DNA of 64,000 bases, taken from assembly GCA_034926865.1 (NCBI GenBank), contig JAYFQP010000004.1, forward strand, positions 99,533-163,532, given 5' to 3'. Both the position numbers and the translations under genes were made by a program. This DNA comes from RGIG1902 sp034926865. GTDB taxonomy: Bacteria; Bacillota; Clostridia; Oscillospirales; Butyricicoccaceae. This document shows, piece by piece, positions 17,413-26,473 of this stretch. Position 1 is the first letter of the stretch; the number at the start of each line of letters is the position of its first letter. The notes under the pieces were generated by a model. The model searched no databases. It saw nothing but the letters and a program-made list of their open reading frames with translations, and was not told the origin of the DNA.

Positions 17413-18600
17413 TCAGATTCCCATTTCGCGCTTGACTTCGCCAAAGCACTTTACGGCAAAGTCGAGGTCTTCCTTGCTGTGGCCAGCAGATACTTGGGTG
17501 CGAACCCTTGCCTTGCCCTGAGGCACTACAGGATAACAGAACCCAACAACATAAACGCCCTTCTCGAGCATTCTGGCTGCAAACTCCTGAGCGACCTTTG
17601 CATCATACAGCATAACCGGAACGATAGGATGGCTTCCCTCAGGAACGTCAAAGCCCAGCTTTGAAAGCTCCTTGCGGAAGTAAGCTGTGTTTTCATGGAC
17701 CTTATCTCTCAAAGCAGTAGATGCTGAAAGCATCTCAAACACCTTAAGAGACGCGGCGCAGATAGCCGGAGCAAGAGTGTTGGAGAAAAGGTATGGGCGT
17801 GAACGCTGACGAAGGATATCAATGATCTCCTTGCGTCCGCTTGTATAGCCGCCGGAAGCGCCACCGCAAGCCTTGCCAAGGGTGGAGGTAATAATGTCTA
17901 CCCTGCCCATGACGCCGCAGTATTCCTGCGTGCCCTTGCCGTGAGCGCCCATAAAACCGGTAGCATGGCTGTCATCTACCATAACCAGCGCGCCATATTC
18001 GTCAGCCAGATCACAAATGCCCTTGAGGTTGGCTATAAAACCATCCATAGAGAATACGCCGTCTGTCGCGATCATCTTTATGCGGCAGTCCTTCGCTTCT
18101 TCAAGCTTTGCCTTAAGGTCTGCCATATCATTGTTCTTATAACGGAATCTCTTAGCTTTGCAAAGACGAACACCGTCGATTATCGAGGCATGGTTCAGTT
18201 CATCTGAGATGATTGCATCATCAGGGCCAAGAAGGGTCTCAAAGAGGCCACCGTTTGCGTCAAAGCAGGATGAATAAAGAATTGTATCCTCTGTTTCAAG
18301 AAACTCGGATATCTTGCGCTCCAGCTCTTTATGAATTCCCTGTGTTCCACAGATAAAGCGAACGGATGAAAGGCCAAAGCCCCACTTGTCATAGCTATCT
18401 TTGGCGGCGGCAATAAGCTCGGGATTATTGGCAAGGCCGAGATAGTTATTGGCGCACATATTGACAACTCCATGAGTCTTGGTGGTGTCGATACGGCTCT
18501 TTTGCTGGGTTGTGATGATCCTCTCGTCCTTATATGTTCCGGCTTCCTTTATGCCCTCAAGCTCAGAGGAATAAAAGCTCAAAGCTTCCTTAGCATTCAT
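17413..18600 (-). CDS. kbl: Glycine C-acetyltransferase (2-amino-3-ketobutyrate CoA ligase)
   Basis: A 395-residue PLP enzyme of the alpha-oxoamine synthase family. It cleaves 2-amino-3-ketobutyrate with CoA into glycine and acetyl-CoA, the second step of threonine breakdown. The DDSHATGF segment and the PLP-lysine motif TSTLGKACGGASGG are present. The N-terminal glycine-rich ANNYLGLANNPE is typical. It lies 37 bases downstream of tdh, so both steps of the pathway are one operon ending at the terminator at 17367. Confidence 0.95.
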   Translation of the reverse strand: MNAKEALSFYSSELEGIKEAGTYKDERIITTQQKSRIDTTKTHGVVNMCANNYLGLANNPELIAAAKDSYDKWGFGLSSVRFICGTQGIHKELERKISEFLETEDTILYSSCFDANGGLFETLLGPDDAIISDELNHASIIDGVRLCKAKRFRYKNNDMADLKAKLEEAKDCRIKMIATDGVFSMDGFIANLKGICDLADEYGALVMVDDSHATGFMGAHGKGTQEYCGVMGRVDIITSTLGKACGGASGGYTSGRKEIIDILRQRSRPYLFSNTLAPAICAASLKVFEMLSASTALRDKVHENTAYFRKELSKLGFDVPEGSHPIVPVMLYDAKVAQEFAARMLEKGVYVVGFCYPVVPQGKARVRTQVSAGHSKEDLDFAVKCFGEVKREMGI

Positions 18601-18637
18601 TGGAATATACCCTCTTTCCTAAAAAATTATTTATAAG

Positions 18638-19678
18638 CTATTTTGTCCAATCAAGAACAACTTTACCCGAGTTGCCTGAGATCATAGCTTCAAAGCCCTT
18701 CTCAAAGTCTCTGTAATTGAACCTGTGGGTAACCATCGGAGTAAGATCAAGACCTCCCTGAACCATGGCCTTCATCTGATACCATGTTTCAAACATCTTC
18801 CTGCCGTAAATGCCCTGAATCCTAAGGCCCTTGAAGATGATGTCATTCCAATCGATCTTCGTATCTGGGCCGGCTATGCCGAGCAGCGATACCTTGCCGC
18901 CGAACATCATGCTCTTAAGAAGCTGATTGAGAGCGGCACCTGAACCGGACATCTCAAGACCAACATCAAACCCCTCAGGGCAGCCAAGCTCTACCATAAC
19001 ATCCTCAAGCTTTTCCTTGGCAACGTTTACTGGCCTTGTAGCGCCCAGCTTCTTTGCAAGCCCAAGCCTGTATTCGTTAACATCAGTAATAGTGACGCTT
19101 CTTGCGCCGGCATATTTTGCAATAGCGGCAGCCATCATGCCAATAGGTCCTGCACCTGTGATAAGAACATTTTTCGCTACCAGCTCCCACATAAGAGCCG
19201 TATGGGTAGCATTGCCGAAAGCATCAAAGAAAGAAACTATATCATCGGGAAGATCGTCCTCTATAGTAATAACATTTGTAGCAGGAATGCAAAGATATTC
19301 GGCAAAAGCACCGTCACGATTTACGCCGACTCCCTTTGTATTTCTGCACCACTGCCCATTGCCGGTGCGGCAGTTATAGCAGTGTCCGCATACAATATGG
19401 CCTTCTCCCGAAACCCTCTGACCTATCTTAAGACCCTCAACGCCGGCGCCAAGCTCAGCGACCTCGCCTACATATTCATGTCCTACAACAAGGGGCGGAT
19501 TGAGGTTTTTCTGGCTCCAATCATCCCATTTATAGATATGTACATCCGTGCCGCAAATAGCGGTTTTGCGGATTTTGATAAGCACTTCGCCGGGACCCGG
19601 CGTCGGAACAGGTACCTGAGTCAGAACAAGACCAGGTGCTCTTTCCGGTTTTACCAAAGCATCCATCATTCTTGCCAT
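18638..19678 (-). CDS. tdh: L-threonine 3-dehydrogenase
   Basis: A 346-residue zinc alcohol-dehydrogenase-family enzyme that oxidises L-threonine to 2-amino-3-ketobutyrate with NAD+. Catalytic zinc ligands lie in KTAICGTDVHIY and GHEYVGEV; the structural zinc site is CGHCYNC; the Rossmann motif is GAGPIGMMAAA. Similarity to E. coli Tdh is evident along the whole length. I start at MARMMDALV (19678) because AGGAG lies nine bases upstream; the ATG three codons earlier overlaps that site. Confidence 0.96.
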   Translation of the reverse strand: MARMMDALVKPERAPGLVLTQVPVPTPGPGEVLIKIRKTAICGTDVHIYKWDDWSQKNLNPPLVVGHEYVGEVAELGAGVEGLKIGQRVSGEGHIVCGHCYNCRTGNGQWCRNTKGVGVNRDGAFAEYLCIPATNVITIEDDLPDDIVSFFDAFGNATHTALMWELVAKNVLITGAGPIGMMAAAIAKYAGARSVTITDVNEYRLGLAKKLGATRPVNVAKEKLEDVMVELGCPEGFDVGLEMSGSGAALNQLLKSMMFGGKVSLLGIAGPDTKIDWNDIIFKGLRIQGIYGRKMFETWYQMKAMVQGGLDLTPMVTHRFNYRDFEKGFEAMISGNSGKVVLDWTK

Positions 19679-19738
19679 TGTATACATCTCCTATAATTAA
19701 AATTTTCAATTAGCAAATGACAACAACATTTCAAGTTA

Positions 19739-19767
19739 ATTTTATCACTATCATTGTCAAAAGGCAA
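19739..19767 (-). promoter_or_regulatory. Promoter of tdh-kbl
   Basis: On the minus strand TTGCCT (19762-19767) and TAAAAT (19739-19744) are 17 bases apart, 60 bases upstream of tdh. A second TTGACA overlaps the spacer. Confidence 0.5.
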
Positions 19768-20001
19768 CATTATTTATCATGATGAAGTCCATATTTTTAA
19801 CTTTTCTGCCATTAAAAGAATAAAATTCCCAACAAAAACCAGCTATTCTTGTCCATCCAAAACGCCGTTCAGCTGATTCAATATGATCTAAAAACGCGTA
19901 TTAATATAGGGAGCAAATACATGAATATCTATATAAACTTTCAAAATAATTGCGAAAAGTTTCTTTAAAGAAGCAATTTGTCACTTTGAGCGCATAAAAA
20001 A

Positions 20002-20032
20002 AGACGCCGGGGACAAAACATCCACGGCGTCT
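20002..20032 (-). terminator. fakA terminator
   Basis: An 8-base-pair GC-rich stem (AGACGCCG and complement) with a T-rich tail on the minus strand, 10 bases after the fakA stop. Confidence 0.8.
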
Positions 20033-20041
20033 GATATTAAT

Positions 20042-21703
20042 TTATTCGACCGATATGATATATGAGTAAACCGGTTGGCCACCGTAGACAATATTGATCT
20101 CCGCATTCTTAGCCTCTTTGGCAAGAGTCGCGGCCACCGCCTCGGCCTGGGACTCGTCGGCTCCTTCTCCGTAAATAACGGTTATAAACGAGCTCTTCTT
20201 CCCGCAAAGATCATGGGCTATCTTTTTGACTACATCATCAAACTTGCGGCTTGTGTGTACGAGCTTGCCATCCGAAAGTGCCATAAAGTCACCCTCCTTG
20301 ATGTTGCGTCCGTCATACTCGCTGTCGCGGGCCGCATACGTTATCTGCCCTGTTCTCACAGTGGATATGGCCTTAGACATAGTAATCTCGTTTACGGCAA
20401 GATCAACATCCGGGTCAAACGCAAGCATGGCGCACAGCCCCTGAGGAATGGTTTTTGTTGGAAGAACTATAACCTGTTTGTCAGAAAGAGGAGCCGCCTG
20501 CTCGCTGGCCATTATTATATTCTTATTGTTAGGCAATACGAACACAATCTCAGCAGGGGTTGCGTCGATGGCATTGAGGATATCCTCAGTAGAAGGGTTC
20601 ATGGTCTGTCCCCCCTCTACCATATTGTCAACACCAAGGTCCGCAAAAACAGACCTCAAGCCATCACCCGCGGCGACAGCAACGAACCCATAACGATTTT
20701 CGGGGGCTAAGACCTTACGCTCCCCAAGATTTTCGACTATATTTTCCTGCAAAAGGCGCTCATGCTGAGCCTTCATATTCTCAATCTTTATGCTGACAAG
20801 CGGGCCATATTTGAGCCCCTCGGAAAGAGCCTTGTCAGGATTATCTGTATGGACGTGTATTTTGATTATCTCTTCGTCGTCAACGACAACCACGCAGTCT
20901 CCAATCCCCTCAAGAAATTCCCTGAGCTTATCGGGGCTTCGTTTTTTATCATGACGCTCGGCAATGAACTCAGTGCAGTATGAAAAAGTTATTTCTCCTG
21001 TATCAAACTGTGAAAAGTCGGCCATTACGGGTGATTCCATCTCCTTAGCCTTTTTTACCGCCGGCGCAAACACCGAACGCAGGCCCTCTTTGCCTGTCAG
21101 GGCAGCATACATGCCCTCAAGCAAAATGATATATCCAAAGGCTCCTGCATCGACTACCCCTGCCTTCTTAAGAACAGGATTTTGCTCCGTAGTCTCTGAA
21201 AGGGCATCCTGGGCTGCCTCTATCGCCGCTGCAAGGACCTTTTCACAGTCACGGTCAGCTTTTGCTGCCTTTACGGCAGCCTCGGCCGATACCCTTGATA
21301 CTGTAAGAATAGTTCCCTCCGCAGGCTTGAGCACAGCTTTGTATGCCGCGGCAACGCCTTCGGTCAATCCGTTAGCAAAGTTGCCGCCATCGGCTGTAGA
21401 GACATCCTTCATGCCTTTTGCAAAGCCCCTGAAAAGCAGAGAAGTTATAACGCCTGAGTTTCCTCTGGCACCTCTGAGCACAGATGAGGCAGTAACCTCC
21501 AATGCTTTACCAAGGGTGGGGGTATTCATCTTGGCCAATTCCCTTGCAGCCGCGCTCAGAGTAAGGGACATATTTATGCCTGTATCCCCATCAGGAACGG
21601 GAAATACATTGAGATCGTTAATTTCTTCCTTACGGGCGTCAACGGCAGCCGCGCCCTCGATCATCATATTTTTAAAAAGTTCGCCGTCAATTATTTTTGC
21701 CAA
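20042..21703 (-). CDS. fakA: Fatty acid kinase FakA / DAK2-DegV-type phosphatase domain protein (YloV)
   Basis: A 553-residue YloV/FakA-family protein. FakA phosphorylates fatty acids held by the FakB carrier, feeding phospholipid synthesis. The N-terminal DAK2 kinase domain shows NVFPVPDGDTGINMSL and RGARGNSGVI; a middle domain includes KIHVHTDNPD; the C-terminal domain ends YSYIISVE. I take the TTG at 21703 as start: GGAGG lies seven bases upstream, and the product then begins MAKIIDGELF like its homologues. It follows the Asp23 gene by about 20 bases, the conserved yloU-yloV pairing. Confidence 0.92.
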   Translation of the reverse strand: MAKIIDGELFKNMMIEGAAAVDARKEEINDLNVFPVPDGDTGINMSLTLSAAARELAKMNTPTLGKALEVTASSVLRGARGNSGVITSLLFRGFAKGMKDVSTADGGNFANGLTEGVAAAYKAVLKPAEGTILTVSRVSAEAAVKAAKADRDCEKVLAAAIEAAQDALSETTEQNPVLKKAGVVDAGAFGYIILLEGMYAALTGKEGLRSVFAPAVKKAKEMESPVMADFSQFDTGEITFSYCTEFIAERHDKKRSPDKLREFLEGIGDCVVVVDDEEIIKIHVHTDNPDKALSEGLKYGPLVSIKIENMKAQHERLLQENIVENLGERKVLAPENRYGFVAVAAGDGLRSVFADLGVDNMVEGGQTMNPSTEDILNAIDATPAEIVFVLPNNKNIIMASEQAAPLSDKQVIVLPTKTIPQGLCAMLAFDPDVDLAVNEITMSKAISTVRTGQITYAARDSEYDGRNIKEGDFMALSDGKLVHTSRKFDDVVKKIAHDLCGKKSSFITVIYGEGADESQAEAVAATLAKEAKNAEINIVYGGQPVYSYIISVE

Positions 21704-21726
21704 TGTACTGCCTCCATTCACAGGGC

Positions 21727-22077
21727 TCAGGCCTTTATCCCGTCGACACAGACAGATATATTTCCCGTCTTAAACCCCGTTTGTCTCTCAACATTATATC
21801 TGACCTCAGCTATTATAGGCCCCCCGACAGCCGCTATGTTTACGCCGGGATCAACGGCAATATGAAGCTCAATATCAACGCTCATGCCGTCTTCCGATGG
21901 CGTGACAAAAACGCCTTTTGTCATCTGCTCCCTCTTAAGAAGCCTTACTATCCCATCTTTGACTGAGGTTTCCGTCATCCCCTTAACGCCAAAGCATGCG
22001 GAGGCGGCATTGCCGGCCACAGCCGCTATGACCCTGTTTGAAACAGCAATGGTTCCCTTTTCGTTTTCAAGCTTCAT
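21727..22077 (-). CDS. Asp23/Gls24 family envelope stress protein (YloU)
   Basis: A 116-residue Asp23/Gls24-family protein, associated in Firmicutes with the membrane and envelope stress. The family pattern is seen in GTIAVSNRVIAAVAGNAA, KGMTETSVKDGIVRL and the C-terminal VRYNVERQTGF. It is the first gene of the pair with fakA, as in Bacillus. The ATG has GGAGG upstream. The exact role is not known. Confidence 0.92.
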   Translation of the reverse strand: MKLENEKGTIAVSNRVIAAVAGNAASACFGVKGMTETSVKDGIVRLLKREQMTKGVFVTPSEDGMSVDIELHIAVDPGVNIAAVGGPIIAEVRYNVERQTGFKTGNISVCVDGIKA

Positions 22078-22196
22078 CTTATGCCTCCAAACTCTACAGG
22101 GCTACGGATCTATTCTGCCCAACATTGTACCATACTTTTTTTATGATTGCACGAAAAATTTTGATAAACTAAGTATTTTTAATCGTCAATTAATAT

Positions 22197-23015
22197 TTAT
22201 TGTTTGATGGTGATCATGCCGGCATGTACTCCTCTTTGTTCTCCGTCTCTTCGATGAGACCAAAATTCGGTTTTATCGCCGCAGCAGGGGCATAAATTAG
22301 AGATATCTATATTATACGGCTGTACACCCAACCTTATAAACGAGGAGTATGTCAGCATTTTTAGATCGATGTGCCATTTCTTGCCTTCGCGGTAAAAATA
22401 ATCAGGAACCTGGTCTTCGTATATCTCGAAAAGCATCTCTTTGACATCATCATCGGTCTCAAAGCACCTGCGGCATATCGAAGGGCCTACGGCGGCCACG
22501 ATATTCTTGGGCTGCGTGCCATATTCCGCACTCATTTTATCTATCGTTTTGGAGAGAATACGGTTAGCTACCCCTCTCCACCCCGCATGGACAACACCTA
22601 TTGCATGATGCTTTTCATCATAAAGCAGTATAAGCTGGCAATCTGCGTAAAACCCCGCCAACACCACCCCTGGCACATTGGTTATGAGTGCGTCACAGCC
22701 CTCGGGGGCTCCCACCTGCCTGAAACCGCCCTCTAACTCACGCACCACGCCTATGGTATCCGTATGTTTTTGGCATGTACGCACAATATTATCATACTTT
22801 CCGCCCAACGCTTCAGCGGCTATCTTATAGTTTTCTGCTATATCCTTCTCATTATCCCCGCCAGTGTAGCGGAAATTAAGGCTTTCAAAAATTCCTTTTG
22901 ATACCCCACCGAGGCGAGTGAAGAAGCCATGCCCCACGTTCGGACAGATGGAAAGCTGCGGCGATATAAAATATTTTCCTCCGTCCCCGAAAGTTCGTTC
23001 AATCAGTTCAGACAT
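22197..23015 (-). CDS. pgeF: Peptidoglycan editing factor PgeF (laccase-domain, YfiH family)
   Basis: A 272-residue YfiH-family protein. The family was long called polyphenol oxidase; in E. coli PgeF removes wrongly incorporated residues from cell-wall precursors, and related proteins act on purine nucleosides. The metal and catalytic residues lie in CQKHTDTIGVV, FYADCQLILLYD and VVHAGWRGV. The C-terminal CPCCG and FWSHRRDGEQRG are typical. It lies 16 bases after ymdB. Which activity dominates here cannot be told. Confidence 0.9.
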   Translation of the reverse strand: MSELIERTFGDGGKYFISPQLSICPNVGHGFFTRLGGVSKGIFESLNFRYTGGDNEKDIAENYKIAAEALGGKYDNIVRTCQKHTDTIGVVRELEGGFRQVGAPEGCDALITNVPGVVLAGFYADCQLILLYDEKHHAIGVVHAGWRGVANRILSKTIDKMSAEYGTQPKNIVAAVGPSICRRCFETDDDVKEMLFEIYEDQVPDYFYREGKKWHIDLKMLTYSSFIRLGVQPYNIDISNLCPCCGDKTEFWSHRRDGEQRGVHAGMITIKQ

Positions 23016-23031
23016 AAGTCATACTTCCCTT

Positions 23032-23802
23032 TTATTTAAAATCTATTGCTTGCGTTTCAACGCATTTCCCATCTGAATCAAGGATGAACAGCGCCCCCTG
23101 CATCAGCGGATCTATATCGGAATAATCATATTTTACATATGGTTCCCCCAGAAACATGTCGACTGACCGCTCAGGACGAACCCCTAAAACCGAATACATG
23201 CCGCCGGTCATACCTATATCTGTTATATAGCCTGTCCCTTTCGGCAATACCTGAAGGTCACGCGTGGGTATATGGGTATGGGTTCCGAACACTATTGATG
23301 CCCTGCCGTCAAGATAATAACCAAAGGCTTTTTTCTCGCTTGTGGCCTCGGCATGGATATCAAAAATATATACGTCCGCATCGATTTCTCTTAATATCCT
23401 GTCGGCAGCCTCAAATGGGCTTGAACTGCGGTAATCCATATCCACCCTGCCGATAAGGTTGGAAACGCACACCCGTTTACCAAGGCAGTCGATTACAGTA
23501 TACCCTTCGCCGGGGCTTCTTGACGGCAAATTATACGGCCTTATTATATACCGATGATCGCTCAGATAATCAAAAAGTCTCCTGTCATTAAAAGCATGGT
23601 TGCCTAAGGTTATTATATCAGCCCCGGAGTAAAAAAAATCGTCGGCCGTGTCGGGCGAAAGCCCCCTTCCGTTGTCATTGGCATTTTCTCCGTTGACAAC
23701 CACAAGATCAGCCTCAAGCTCCCTGCGCAAAGCGCTCAGCCTAGTTTTAATCAGCTTGCGCCCAGCAGGGCCGCAGACGTCTCCGATCGCGAGTATTTTC
23801 AA
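23032..23802 (-). CDS. ymdB: YmdB family cyclic-nucleotide metallophosphoesterase
   Basis: A 256-residue phosphodiesterase of the TIGR00282/YmdB family, which cleaves cAMP-type substrates in vitro and affects Bacillus biofilm and motility choice. The metal-binding motifs read GDVCG, VNGENANDNGRG, GNHAFND, DIHAEATSEK and GTHTHIPT. A TTG start at 23802 is chosen because AAAGGGGTG lies just upstream and the product then begins MKILAIGDV, as in homologues. It forms an operon with pgeF and is divergent from tRNA-Arg. Confidence 0.92.
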   Translation of the reverse strand: MKILAIGDVCGPAGRKLIKTRLSALRRELEADLVVVNGENANDNGRGLSPDTADDFFYSGADIITLGNHAFNDRRLFDYLSDHRYIIRPYNLPSRSPGEGYTVIDCLGKRVCVSNLIGRVDMDYRSSSPFEAADRILREIDADVYIFDIHAEATSEKKAFGYYLDGRASIVFGTHTHIPTRDLQVLPKGTGYITDIGMTGGMYSVLGVRPERSVDMFLGEPYVKYDYSDIDPLMQGALFILDSDGKCVETQAIDFK

Positions 23803-23822
23803 AATATTACACCCCTTAAAGG

Positions 23823-23851
23823 TTGACAAAATCGTCTTTTACAGTTATTAT
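23823..23851 (+). promoter_or_regulatory. Promoter of tRNA-Arg
   Basis: TTGACA at 23823-23828 and TATTAT at 23846-23851 with a 17-base spacer, 18 bases before the tRNA. Confidence 0.8.
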
Positions 23852-23869
23852 TAGCAATGCAATATATTT

Positions 23870-23946
23870 GCGCCCGTAGCTCAGTAGGATAGAGCGACCG
23901 CCTCCTAAGCGGTAGGTCGGAGGTTCGAATCCTCTCGGGCGTGCCA
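23870..23946 (+). tRNA. tRNA-Arg (anticodon CCT)
   Basis: A 77-base cloverleaf with acceptor stem GCGCCCG/CGGGCGT, anticodon stem ACCGC/GCGGT around loop CTCCTAA, T-arm GGAGG TTCGAAT CCTCT and an encoded CCA. Anticodon CCT reads AGG (Arg). It has its own promoter and terminator. Confidence 0.96.
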
Positions 23947-23974
23947 TACCGCGGTTTTGACCGCGGTATTTTTT
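23947..23974 (+). terminator. tRNA-Arg terminator
   Basis: An 8-base-pair stem (TACCGCGG and complement) directly after the CCA, then six T. Confidence 0.92.
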
Positions 23975-24064
23975 GTTTTATACAGCATTTTTTAAAATCT
24001 TTAACAGATTATATATTTTATCACAATCTACGCTCCGCGTAAAGAAAATCCCGTTATTCAGGAT

Positions 24065-24988
24065 TTATATAAACGCTGCCAAAATCGGGACCGTGACAAT
24101 CGAAAGTACAGTTGTCACAAAAACGGTTTTCGAAGCGAAAACGTGATCTTGTCCATATCCTTGTGCAAGTATGGCAGTTGTGGCCCCCGCCGGCATTGCC
24201 GTCATAACCATAAGCACAGCATAGGCCTCCTGCCCTATGCCAAGGCGATCTCCAAAAAATGTCATAAATATCCAAAGGCACAAAGGCAGAAGTATAAGCT
24301 TCATAGCGGCAGTATATAAAACATCTTTTTGGAATACCGTCTTTACATCACAGCCGGCCAATATAGAACCGATAATTATTATTCCCAACGGAGCCGTGAT
24401 TCCACCGAGGCTGTTCACTACGGCTGTGATTGTATACGGAAGCTGGATGCCTGTCAACATTCTCGCAACTCCAAGAACAACGCCGATGATTCCCGGATTT
24501 AGAAGGACCTTTTTTAAAAGAGCCTTTCCATCTACTCCCGGTGAAAGGAACGCTATGCCCAAAGACCAGTTGAAAACAACATTTGATATGAGATAAAACG
24601 AACCGTAAAAGGTTCCCGCCTCGCCAAAGGCGCTGGATACGAGGGGAAGCCCCACAAACCCAACATTTCCCACAAGCAGAGAAAACTTCATTATACTTTG
24701 CTTCTTGGGTTCAGCAAATCGAAATAAGACACAGCCGATAAGCCAGGCAAAAATGCATACGCCCGAGGAGACCAAAAGAACTGCAGCCCCTTCTTTTATC
24801 ATTTGCGGAGTCATATCCCCCAAAAATGAACGGAAAACCATACACGGCAGCGTCACTTTAAGTGTAAAATCCGTAAAACTTCCTCGATTCTTTTCGGTAA
24901 TAATCCCTGTTCGGCTTAACACAACCCCAATGATTATGTATGTGATTATTACCGACTGTGCCTTAAGCAAAACTGAAAATGTCCCCAA
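24065..24988 (-). CDS. AEC family transporter
   Basis: A 307-residue permease of the auxin-efflux-carrier family with about ten membrane segments in two halves. Family marks are the glycine/asparagine stretch GNVGFVGLPLVSS in the first half and the C-terminal MTAMPAGATTAILAQGYG. Bacterial members move organic acids or unknown solutes, so no substrate is proposed. The frame starts with a TTG behind AAGGATG; the nearby ATG is out of frame. No neighbour suggests a pathway. Confidence 0.88.
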   Translation of the reverse strand: MGTFSVLLKAQSVIITYIIIGVVLSRTGIITEKNRGSFTDFTLKVTLPCMVFRSFLGDMTPQMIKEGAAVLLVSSGVCIFAWLIGCVLFRFAEPKKQSIMKFSLLVGNVGFVGLPLVSSAFGEAGTFYGSFYLISNVVFNWSLGIAFLSPGVDGKALLKKVLLNPGIIGVVLGVARMLTGIQLPYTITAVVNSLGGITAPLGIIIIGSILAGCDVKTVFQKDVLYTAAMKLILLPLCLWIFMTFFGDRLGIGQEAYAVLMVMTAMPAGATTAILAQGYGQDHVFASKTVFVTTVLSIVTVPILAAFI

Positions 24989-25134
24989 TACGCCACATCC
25001 TTACTATTAAAAATCCACAGCACATATTTTAACCTGACACAGCAGTAAAATCAATAGCCGTTTAATTGCTTATTTTCAAGCTTGAAGATTATTGCATGAG
25101 ACAATGCATAATATACTAAAATCTCTATAAAAAT

Positions 25135-25158
25135 GGCAAGGGCGTCTCCGCCCCTGCC
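25135..25158 (-). terminator. Terminator of the beta-propeller gene
   Basis: A 10-base-pair stem with one wobble pair on the minus strand (GGCAGGGGCG with CGCCCTTGCC), followed by ATTTTTAT. Confidence 0.7.
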
Positions 25159-25234
25159 CTCAGTATCGATCTTGCCTTACTCTACAAATAGGTCAAATTA
25201 TTGTGCTATTAAAACTTATCTGACAGCTTTTCCC

Positions 25235-26203
25235 TTATTCAAATATTGCTACGCCGGTGGGGTTAGTCCCTACATCAACATCATCAGTTGCGGAAAAGGT
25301 CTTTGTGCTTATTACGGTCAATGTGGCATCTCCCTGATTGCATACAACTGCCAGCGGATAAATAAGGCTTGCCGCCACTCCTCCCGGAAGGTCTCCAGTA
25401 GGAATCCTCCTAAAAGTTTGCTGCCGAACAAGATCAACAACTGTCGCGGCATTTTTCTCGGGTATTGCAACAAGGCAGCTCTTCCCATCCCCGATATACG
25501 ATACCCCGGAGGAGGCATTTTCAAGCGATATGCTGTCGCCTATAAGCATTCCCAGGGTATTAACCGGAGTCACATCATCGCTTTCGTTCCCTCCCACAAG
25601 AAGCACAGGGTGATACGGCGATACTGCTGTGCACCCGGGACCATCGTGAGTATCAAGCATCCATATAACCATGCGCCGGCGTAGATTTATAACGGCTGTC
25701 TTATTAATGCTCGGCTGTGTAACACAAGCTATCTCTCCAAGCGTTGTAACAGAAATCGATGCGCTTGAGGCCGGCAAAGATATCTGCCACAAAAGCTCAA
25801 GTGTACTTGTGCTGAACACCTGCATCAGAGGAGCATCATCGAAGACCACATAGAGGAACCTGCCGCATGGCGATATGGCAAGACTCTTGGGTGAACCCCC
25901 CACAGAGACCTCGTTGACTATGACATTATAAGTTAAATCAACAGTCAATATCCTGTCAAGGGCATAATCGGCCACATAAGCATAATTTTCTATGGGATTG
26001 ATGACTATATTGTAGGGCTGCGATCCATCTCCGCAAGGTATTCTAAACATCCGTCGCAACTCAAGCAGATCAACTACGGAGATGCTTTCGCTGCAGCAGA
26101 CATATGCAAGCGGCCTGCTTATGCGTTTCCTCAATATAACTCCCAACCGCGCACAGCCACATGTCGACATGCTGCCGACATCATTGTTTTCATTGCTGTA
26201 CAT
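25235..26203 (-). CDS. YVTN/YncE-type beta-propeller repeat protein
   Basis: A 322-residue protein built of repeated blades of the 40-residue YVTN beta-propeller type, for example NYAYVADYALDRILTVDL, RFLYVVFDDAPLMQVF and the C-terminal GDATLTVISTKTF. There is no signal peptide or membrane segment. The N-terminal 20 residues are cysteine-rich (STCGCARLG). I start at the ATG 26203 with GGAG upstream; an in-frame TTG seven codons earlier has no binding site. Similar cytosol-made propellers occur on clostridial spores, but nothing nearby proves that here. Confidence 0.75.
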   Translation of the reverse strand: MYSNENNDVGSMSTCGCARLGVILRKRISRPLAYVCCSESISVVDLLELRRMFRIPCGDGSQPYNIVINPIENYAYVADYALDRILTVDLTYNVIVNEVSVGGSPKSLAISPCGRFLYVVFDDAPLMQVFSTSTLELLWQISLPASSASISVTTLGEIACVTQPSINKTAVINLRRRMVIWMLDTHDGPGCTAVSPYHPVLLVGGNESDDVTPVNTLGMLIGDSISLENASSGVSYIGDGKSCLVAIPEKNAATVVDLVRQQTFRRIPTGDLPGGVAASLIYPLAVVCNQGDATLTVISTKTFSATDDVDVGTNPTGVAIFE

Positions 26204-26412
26204 CAGAATATCATCTCCAATCAACGGTTAAACATAGCGCATAAAGCCAATGCCGAAAATGCGCCTGTCTCCCTACATTATATGTTCCAGGGGCGGTGTT
26301 TGCCGCGAACAAATTTTGCTTTTGAGACGAAGTATGACTAACCAACCGCTTTGAAACAATACCCAAACGCACAACAAATGCGGATTTTTACCAAAGCAAA
26401 AACAAACAAAAT

Positions 26413-26436
26413 AAAAACGCCCAAAAGGACGTTTTT
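26413..26436. terminator. Terminator hairpin
   Basis: AAAAACG pairs with CGTTTTT around an inner CC/GG stem and AAAA loop, with one mismatch. It could end the hydrolase transcript on the minus strand. Confidence 0.55.
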
Positions 26437-26473
26437 CAAAGAAGCTTCAGTTTTGGGCAATGCATAAATTTTA

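Larger units (their letters stand above)
19679..20041. other. Gene-free stretch upstream of tdh
   Basis: About 360 AT-rich bases holding the tdh promoter and, at its far end, the fakA terminator. No coding frame is seen. Confidence 0.6.

Noticed and set aside
20964..21773. A 269-residue plus-strand frame rich in Ala and Ser
   Set aside because: It is the antisense shadow of fakA; its composition reflects the reverse of the coding strand.
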